Shown piece by piece: positions 59,521 through 64,000 of a stretch of 64,000 nucleotides of DNA; the first letter of the stretch is position 1, and each line of letters begins with the position of its first letter. The position numbers and the translations under genes were made by a program. The stretch is from Pseudonocardiales bacterium (GTDB lineage: Bacteria; Actinomycetota; Actinomycetes; Mycobacteriales; Pseudonocardiaceae). The stretch is taken from positions 168,199 to 232,198 of the forward strand of contig JAFAPC010000125.1 of the NCBI GenBank assembly GCA_019247305.1, read 5' to 3'. Below the pieces are notes generated by a model. The model was not told the DNA's origin. It did not search any database and was given only the letters and a program-made list of their open reading frames with translations.

Positions 59521-60899
59521 CGGCTCCTCTTCACAATCATGTGGGCGAAGCGCTCGGCCAGTGCCGCGATCGTCAGGGACGGGCTGACGCCCACCGGAGC
59601 GGGCAGCACCGAGCCGTCGGCGACGAACAGCCCTGGGTGGCCGAATGCCTCACCGTGCTTGTCGACCACGCCGTACGCCGTGTCCTTGCCCATCGGGCAC
59701 CCTCCGAGGGGGTGTGCGGTGAGGGCACGGTGGCTCAGCCGGCTGGGGTCTCGGGGGTCTAATGGTCGGCTGAGCCGGCTGGGGTCCAATGGTCGGCTCA
59801 GCCGGCTGGGGTCTAATGGCCGGCTCAGCCGGCGGGGATCGTCCAATTGCCGGCTGAGCCGGCGGGGGTGTAGCTGCCGGATCAGCCGGCGGAAGCGGCA
59901 CCCGTCCTCGCGGGGCTCCGCAACTGGCCAGTCGAGATCCAGGTGGCCATCGGTCAGTCGCATCCTTCCCATCGAGGGATCCCAGTCCGCCGCGGGCTGC
60001 GGCAGCGTGTTGCGCACGTGGCACTCACCCAGCGCCGGGCTCAGCGACTCTCCTCCCCAGTCCACAGCGGCCGGATAGCGGCCGTTGCGGAGGTGGTGGG
60101 CCCGCTCCTGATCCTGGGTGACCAGGCCGGGAACATCGTCGTTGGCGGAGAACCTCGTGCCTAGCTGCCCGCTCAGGTAGGGCAGGCCGGGGCGGTTGGT
60201 CAGCAGCAGCCAGGTGCTGCCGAGCGCTCCCGCGGCGAGGACAACCGTCTTCGCGCGGACCTGCTTGAATGCGGGCCGCCGGGGGAGCTCCCTGGCTGGG
60301 TGCGCGCTCCGGTGCACGACGTAGGCCAGCTCATACCCACCGTTGATCGCGGTGATCTGTTTCACCTCATGCAGCGGCCGAATCTCCGCCCCGCAGCGTT
60401 GCGCCTCAGACAGGTAGGGGACCTCACGAGTGCTCATCCCGGCCTTCGGCGCGGTATCGGCGAGCACCGTCGCCCTCGGGTCCCGCCCGTGCAGCGTCGG
60501 CGGGACTGGCTCAGTGCCGATCATCGTCTCGACGGTGCCGTAGTGCTCATCGATGTCGGAGTACTCCAGCGGCCAGTGCTGAGCACTGGCGCCAAACCAC
60601 GTCTCGGGCATCCGCGCCGTCGCGTTGGCGTGGATCAGTGAGCCGCCACCGACACCGCTGGGCACCACCGCGTCGAGATGGCGGAAAGACCACACCTGAA
60701 GCAGTCCGAACAATCCTGCGGTGGGGTCCCAGAAGTTGGTAGAAATCTCCAGCGGGCTCTGCCGGAATTCCTCCGGCCGGTACTGTTTGCCGCGCTCAAG
60801 GACGAGGACTTTCCGCCCGGCCTGCGCCGCCCGGCAGGCCGTGACAGCGCCACCGAAGCCGGATCCCACGACAGCGACCTCGAAGAACTCCTCGACCAT
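59517..60899 (-). CDS. GMC-family oxidoreductase (cholesterol-oxidase-like) with repeat insert
   Basis: 460 aa from MVEEFFEVAVVGSGFGG, the FAD dinucleotide motif. GLFGLLQVWSFRHLDAVVPS and GVGGGSLIHANATARMP are typical of cholesterol-oxidase-type enzymes. The C-terminal AHPLGGCPMG and VADGSVLPAPVGVSPSLTIA form the active-site histidine region. Between them about 52 residues (337-388) are made of repeats (RRLSRPLDPS) from six palindromic units, roughly where the family has part of its substrate domain. That domain seems shortened. It is coupled to the patatin gene. Confidence 0.87.
   Translation of the reverse strand: MVEEFFEVAVVGSGFGGAVTACRAAQAGRKVLVLERGKQYRPEEFRQSPLEISTNFWDPTAGLFGLLQVWSFRHLDAVVPSGVGGGSLIHANATARMPETWFGASAQHWPLEYSDIDEHYGTVETMIGTEPVPPTLHGRDPRATVLADTAPKAGMSTREVPYLSEAQRCGAEIRPLHEVKQITAINGGYELAYVVHRSAHPARELPRRPAFKQVRAKTVVLAAGALGSTWLLLTNRPGLPYLSGQLGTRFSANDDVPGLVTQDQERAHHLRNGRYPAAVDWGGESLSPALGECHVRNTLPQPAADWDPSMGRMRLTDGHLDLDWPVAEPREDGCRFRRLIRQLHPRRLSRQLDDPRRLSRPLDPSRLSRPLDPSRLSRPLDPRDPSRLSHRALTAHPLGGCPMGKDTAYGVVDKHGEAFGHPGLFVADGSVLPAPVGVSPSLTIAALAERFAHMIVKRSR
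59730..59890. repeat. Six related palindromic units in the GMC oxidoreductase gene
   Basis: Hairpin cores begin at 59730 (degenerate), 59765, 59792, 59819, 59849 and 59876, with spacings of 27, 27, 30 and 27 nt among the last five. Arms are GTCGGC or GCCGGC paired with GCCGGC around TGA or TCA loops. All insertions keep the frame. Confidence 0.85.
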
Positions 60900-61119
60900 G
60901 GCGACTCCCGCCTTCACCAGCCGGCCAATCGGCAGACATCCTCAGAGGTAGGGAGTGCGTCGCGGTCCGAGCTGATACGTCGGCCGGTAGTCGTACGCCA
61001 AAAGGAGGACTCGTCACCCGTCGTGGGACCCGCAGCCGCGAGGGCCCCACCAGGGCCGATGGCCGGGCACAACGTCGGCTACCGGCCACGTGCGCCAGAA
61101 CCGGTAAAGAATGTCCCCA

Positions 61120-61155
61120 GCACGGTGCGCCCTTGTAGCACAGTGCGCCCTTACC
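61120..61155 (+). repeat. 18-nt tandem repeat
   Basis: AGCACGGTGCGCCCTTGT at 61120-61137, then AGCACAGTGCGCCCTTAC. It overlaps the 3' end of the small membrane-protein gene and fills part of the 251-nt gap after the GMC gene. Confidence 0.7.
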
Positions 61156-61354
61156 GGATGCTGGAAATCCGCGGAGGAATGTGCTCCGGCGGAATTCTGT
61201 CCCATCTCCTGTTGAGCTCATTGTGGTATTGGACGAGCGTCGCCAGGCGCTCATACTGCCGGTTGATGCTCATGGTGTGCAGACCTGATCCGACCAAGAC
61301 GCCAACCCAGAACGACCCGGTCACCCCGGTCGCTATGTAGAGGATGGTATTCAC
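61151..61354 (-). CDS. Small membrane-anchored hypothetical protein
   Basis: 67 aa from a GTG. One N-terminal transmembrane helix (ILYIATGVTGSFWVGVLVGS) is followed by a charged helix (RQYERLATLVQYHNELNRRW) and a Pro/Ile-rich end. No family is recognised. Amino-acid order and codon pattern look genuine, but no strong ribosome-binding site is seen. Confidence 0.55.
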   Translation of the reverse strand: MNTILYIATGVTGSFWVGVLVGSGLHTMSINRQYERLATLVQYHNELNRRWDRIPPEHIPPRISSIR

Positions 61355-61493
61355 ATCAATAAGGGTGCCGCGCAGGTCGCGTCCGAGAAAGTTTTTCGGG
61401 CGGAGTGGGGCGGCCTCGAACGGGTCGCGGCGACTCGGACCGAACCGGCCCAGTCGGTCGATCAGCGTCCGGTCGCACCGGTGAGGCGCGGCG

Positions 61494-61499
61494 CATAAT
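61494..61499 (+). promoter_or_regulatory. -10 element for a leaderless NB-ARC gene
   Basis: CATAAT ends 7 nt before the GTG at 61507, with no Shine-Dalgarno. The same spacing is seen at 63939-63944 before GTG 63952. Confidence 0.5.
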
Positions 61500-61506
61500 T
61501 GGGCCT

Positions 61507-63855
61507 GTGGACGACGCTAAGTTTGTAGCTGACCCTGGGCCTGATGACGCTGGGCCTATCGGCGACGATACTCCGGTCGTGCCTGTCCCAGCGGAGGTGA
61601 CGCGTCTGTGGGATTGTGTCAAGAGGGCTTGGGCCGCGAATGAGTATCCCACACCTCGTCGTATCGACCGGATGGCCTCAGCCGCCGGTCTGGAGCTGGC
61701 CGGGAGCACGATCGCGGGGTGGTTTGAGACCTGGTCGGTCGTCCCGGCGTGGGAGAAGTTCGAGGTCCTCCTCAAGGCGTTAGCTGCCGAGAAAGATGCG
61801 GATTGGCGCACGCTGCACCACGCCGCGCTCACCGCCGACCGTCGCCGCAAGCAGGAAGAACGGCGACGCAAGAAGCCGGGCGAGCACCCAACGCCGGTGT
61901 CTGCCGAGCCGCTGGCTCCGCATCGGGCACCTGATCGACACTCGCCGGTGCTCGACCCCACCCTGGCGGCGATGTCCTGGGTGGTGGCGGTTCCCCCTGG
62001 CCAAGCCCCGGCTGGGCCGCTGCCGGTGGTGCGGCAGCTCCCGATGGATGTGGCGCATTTCACCGGTCGGGACGCTGAGCTGACCGCGCTCGACGCCCGG
62101 CTGATTCACGACGATGGGCGCCGACCCACGGCTATGGCGATCGCAGTGATCACCGGCACCGCGGGGGTGGGCAAAACCGCTCTGGCGGTGCGCTGGGCGC
62201 ATCGGGTCCGTGACCGTTTCCCCGAGGGTCAGCTGTTTGTGAACCCCCGGGGCTACGATTCTGGCCCACCGATGGCCCCCGAGCAGGCCCTGGAAGAGTT
62301 CTTGCGGGCCCTGGACGTGCCCGCGGAGCGGATTCCCGCTGGATTAGGGGCGCGGGCCGCGCTGTACCGTTCCCTGCTGGACGGGCGCCGCGTCGTGATC
62401 GTGCTGGACAACGCCAACGCCGCTGAGCAGGTACGGCCACTGCTGCCGGGCTCAGCGACCTGCCGAGTCGTGGTGACCAGTCGCAGCCGCCTGTCCGGCC
62501 TCATCGCCCATGACGGAGCCAGCCGGGTCACGGTGGATCTGCTGCCCCCTGCTGAGGCGATCGCGCTACTCGGTGATGTGATCGCCGACCACCGGGTCGC
62601 GGCCGAACCCGAATCAACGGTCCAGCTGGCCAGCCGGTGCGCGTACCTGCCGCTGGCGTTGCGTCTGGCGGCCGAGCGGGCCGCGGCGCACCCGCACCTC
62701 ACGCTGGCCGAGTTGGCTGGGGAGCTGACCGTGGTGCACGACCGGCTGGACCTGCTCGCCACCGCTGAGGAGGATGAGGCCACCGCGCTGCGGGCCGTGT
62801 TCTCCTGGTCCTATCAGGCGCTCGCACCCCCAGCGGCGCGCGTGTTCCGCCTGCTGGGGCTGCACGCTGGCCCGGACATCAGCACCTGGGCCACCGCCGC
62901 GCTGACCAACACCACCCCCACGGCGGCCCGGCGGCGGCTGGAAACCCTGGCCGGCACGCACCTCATCGAAGAGACCGGAAAAGACCGGTACCGGCTGCAC
63001 GACCTGCTGCGGGTCTATGCCGCAGAGCGCGCCACGGCAGAGGACAGCGACGCCGACCGTGCTGCTGCCGTGCGGCGTGTGCTCATCTGGTACCTGCAGA
63101 CCGGCGACGGCGCCGACCGCATCCTTAACCCGCACCGCCGCCGCGTTCCGGGTTGGACTGTCGGCTCCGCCGACGGAAGTTGGACTGTCGGCTCCGCCGA
63201 CGGGCTCGATCCCCCGGCGCTGGGCTGCGCGCCGCTGGAGTTCACCACCTATGGTCAGGCGCTGGACTGGTGTGAGGCCGAACGGGCGAACCTGGTGGCA
63301 GCCATTCGGCACGCCGCCCAGCTCGGTGAGCACGGCGTCGCCAGCAAACTCCCCCTTGCTTTGCGGAGCTTCTTCAACCTGCGCAAATACTGGGCCGACC
63401 TGATCAGTACCCACCACATTGGCCTCACGGCCGCCCTGCACCTGCACGATCGGGAAGCGCAAGCCTGGAGCCGGGGCGGTCTCGGAATGGCCTATCTTGA
63501 TCTTCGGCAATACGACGAAGCCCTGGACCACTGTCAGCGGGCGCTGCACATTTGCCAGGACATCGGCGACTCCTGGGGCGAAGCCGTCGCCCTGCTCGGC
63601 CTCGCGAAGGCCTACGTTCATCTGGGGCGATACAACGAGGCCCTCGACCATTCGCAACAAGCACTCCGCATTTGCCAGGACATCAGCGACCCATGGAGCC
63701 ACACTTTCGCCCTGCTGGCCATCGGCATCATCCATCGCAAACTCACGCATTTCAACGATGCCCTCGACTATTTCCAGCGGACCCTAACCGTCGTCCGCTC
63801 CGTCCATTACCCAGCAGGCAAAGCCATGACACTGCATAACCTCGGTGACACCTAG
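61507..63855 (+). CDS. NB-ARC/TPR STAND protein with repeat pair
   Basis: 782 aa from GTG 61507. The N-terminal about 110 residues contain an HTH-like or death-fold-like segment (RLWDCVKRAWAANEYPTPRR). The NB-ARC ATPase has a P-loop ITGTAGVGKTALAVRWAHRV at about residues 214-235 and VVIVLDNANAAEQVRPLLPG. The C-terminal third has TPR repeats (YDEALDHCQRALHICQDIGD; YNEALDHSQQALRICQDISD). A tandem 27-nt pair adds WTVGSADG twice at residues 549-566, between NB-ARC and TPR. The last TPR stops mid-repeat (HNLGDT), so the gene may be shortened. Probably a signalling or regulatory ATPase. Confidence 0.88.
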   Translation: MDDAKFVADPGPDDAGPIGDDTPVVPVPAEVTRLWDCVKRAWAANEYPTPRRIDRMASAAGLELAGSTIAGWFETWSVVPAWEKFEVLLKALAAEKDADWRTLHHAALTADRRRKQEERRRKKPGEHPTPVSAEPLAPHRAPDRHSPVLDPTLAAMSWVVAVPPGQAPAGPLPVVRQLPMDVAHFTGRDAELTALDARLIHDDGRRPTAMAIAVITGTAGVGKTALAVRWAHRVRDRFPEGQLFVNPRGYDSGPPMAPEQALEEFLRALDVPAERIPAGLGARAALYRSLLDGRRVVIVLDNANAAEQVRPLLPGSATCRVVVTSRSRLSGLIAHDGASRVTVDLLPPAEAIALLGDVIADHRVAAEPESTVQLASRCAYLPLALRLAAERAAAHPHLTLAELAGELTVVHDRLDLLATAEEDEATALRAVFSWSYQALAPPAARVFRLLGLHAGPDISTWATAALTNTTPTAARRRLETLAGTHLIEETGKDRYRLHDLLRVYAAERATAEDSDADRAAAVRRVLIWYLQTGDGADRILNPHRRRVPGWTVGSADGSWTVGSADGLDPPALGCAPLEFTTYGQALDWCEAERANLVAAIRHAAQLGEHGVASKLPLALRSFFNLRKYWADLISTHHIGLTAALHLHDREAQAWSRGGLGMAYLDLRQYDEALDHCQRALHICQDIGDSWGEAVALLGLAKAYVHLGRYNEALDHSQQALRICQDISDPWSHTFALLAIGIIHRKLTHFNDALDYFQRTLTVVRSVHYPAGKAMTLHNLGDT
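63151..63204 (+). repeat. 27-nt palindromic element, tandem pair (locus G)
   Basis: Units 63151-63177 and 63178-63204; arms GTCGGC and GCCGAC are perfect in both. They encode WTVGSADG twice in frame. Confidence 0.93.
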
Positions 63856-63951
63856 TCAACGTAATGAAATAACTTACCCAATCGGGTGAATTTTCTTGCC
63901 GTACCGCGTGTCATCTCAATCGACGCGATGAGCACGTAAATAATCGACGCT

Positions 63952-64000
63952 GTGACCACCGATGGCGACGAGAAATTCCAGGCGATGCAAGGGCGTTTGG
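63952..64000 (+). CDS. Possible start of another gene (cut by window edge)
   Basis: GTG 63952 opens VTTDGDEKFQAMQGRL to the window end. AATAAT ends 7 nt upstream, the same leaderless arrangement as the NB-ARC gene. Too short to identify. Confidence 0.3.
   Translation, partial: MTTDGDEKFQAMQGRL

Noticed and set aside
59730..59890. Possible CRISPR-like array in the GMC gene
   Set aside because: The spacing is 27-30 nt start to start, the units are palindromic and in-frame coding, and spacers are nearly absent.

Overview
The window is high-GC, densely coded actinobacterial DNA. It carries ESX-type secretion genes (eccD, mycP, eccE, espG), an SsgA-like protein, hopanoid genes, a Family 2B encapsulin/terpene-cyclase locus, DUF397/DUF5753 regulators and GTG or leaderless starts. 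Together these suggest a Pseudonocardiaceae-like actinomycete. That placement is inference from gene content, not from a database match.

Layout. 1-5.3 kb: a hopanoid operon of polyprenyl synthase, squalene-hopene cyclase, an HpnG-like nucleosidase fused to IspH, and HpnH, joined by ATGA overlaps. 5.4-9.4 kb: a patchwork of DUF5131/TcmP, a NrdJ tail fragment, a NUDIX hydrolase, the decayed end of an ATP-grasp peptide ligase, and its intact partner methyltransferase. 9.4-12.1 kb: a P450 and FAD-oxidoreductase pair. 12.4-13.8 kb: a DUF2786 protein. 13.8-16.8 kb: a Family 2B encapsulin and terpene cyclase locus, partly wrecked upstream. 17.2-20.7 kb: a ShbA-like sigma factor, then a TIR protein and a SLOG protein frameshifted at a G8 tract. 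20.7-25.3 kb: an XRE/DUF397 pair, a DUF222-HNH gene with a SOS-box-like site, and a dead AlbA_2 regulator. 25.5-31.5 kb: a MerR regulator coupled to fadA and fadB, then an AI-2E/VOC fusion. 31.5-38.1 kb: part of a type VII secretion locus with a truncated EccB. 38.2-42.8 kb: truA, rplQ, rpoA, rpsD, rpsK, rpsM, rpmJ and infA. 43-46.4 kb: molybdenum-enzyme accessory genes (XdhC, MobA-like, MOSC) and a histidine-rich small protein. 46.5-49.5 kb: a cupredoxin, metallophosphoesterase and membrane-protein operon, and an SsgA-like gene. 49.8-53.7 kb: a paralogue-like valS followed by a dead cysS copy. 53.8-61 kb: a LuxR-type ATPase regulator, an ECF sigma factor, a patatin-SRPBCC protein and a GMC oxidoreductase. 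61.2-64 kb: a small membrane protein and an NB-ARC/TPR protein.

The most unusual signal spans the whole window. A 27-nt palindromic element (lead GGTTGGATT, arm GTCGGC, loop TCC, arm GCCGAC, tail GGN) occurs as 11 units at 7 loci, often as tandem pairs. Most units sit in frame inside or at the end of unrelated genes (NUDIX, FAD oxidoreductase, MobA-like, patatin, NB-ARC). The consensus is a multiple of three and has no stop codon in any of the six frames, so it can enter genes in either orientation. Relatives in the GMC oxidoreductase gene and between genes show paired arm changes. This looks like a proliferating protein-coding palindromic repeat, comparable in behaviour to Rickettsia palindromic elements. 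Many other genes here carry short in-frame tandem repeats of 15, 18 or 51 nt.

Broken genes are common (nrdJ, tgmB, a second encapsulin shell, the cyclase N-terminus, SLOG, AlbA_2, a coiled-coil ORF, eccB, cysS). This points to active gene decay and rearrangement in the accessory parts. The ribosomal operon is intact.
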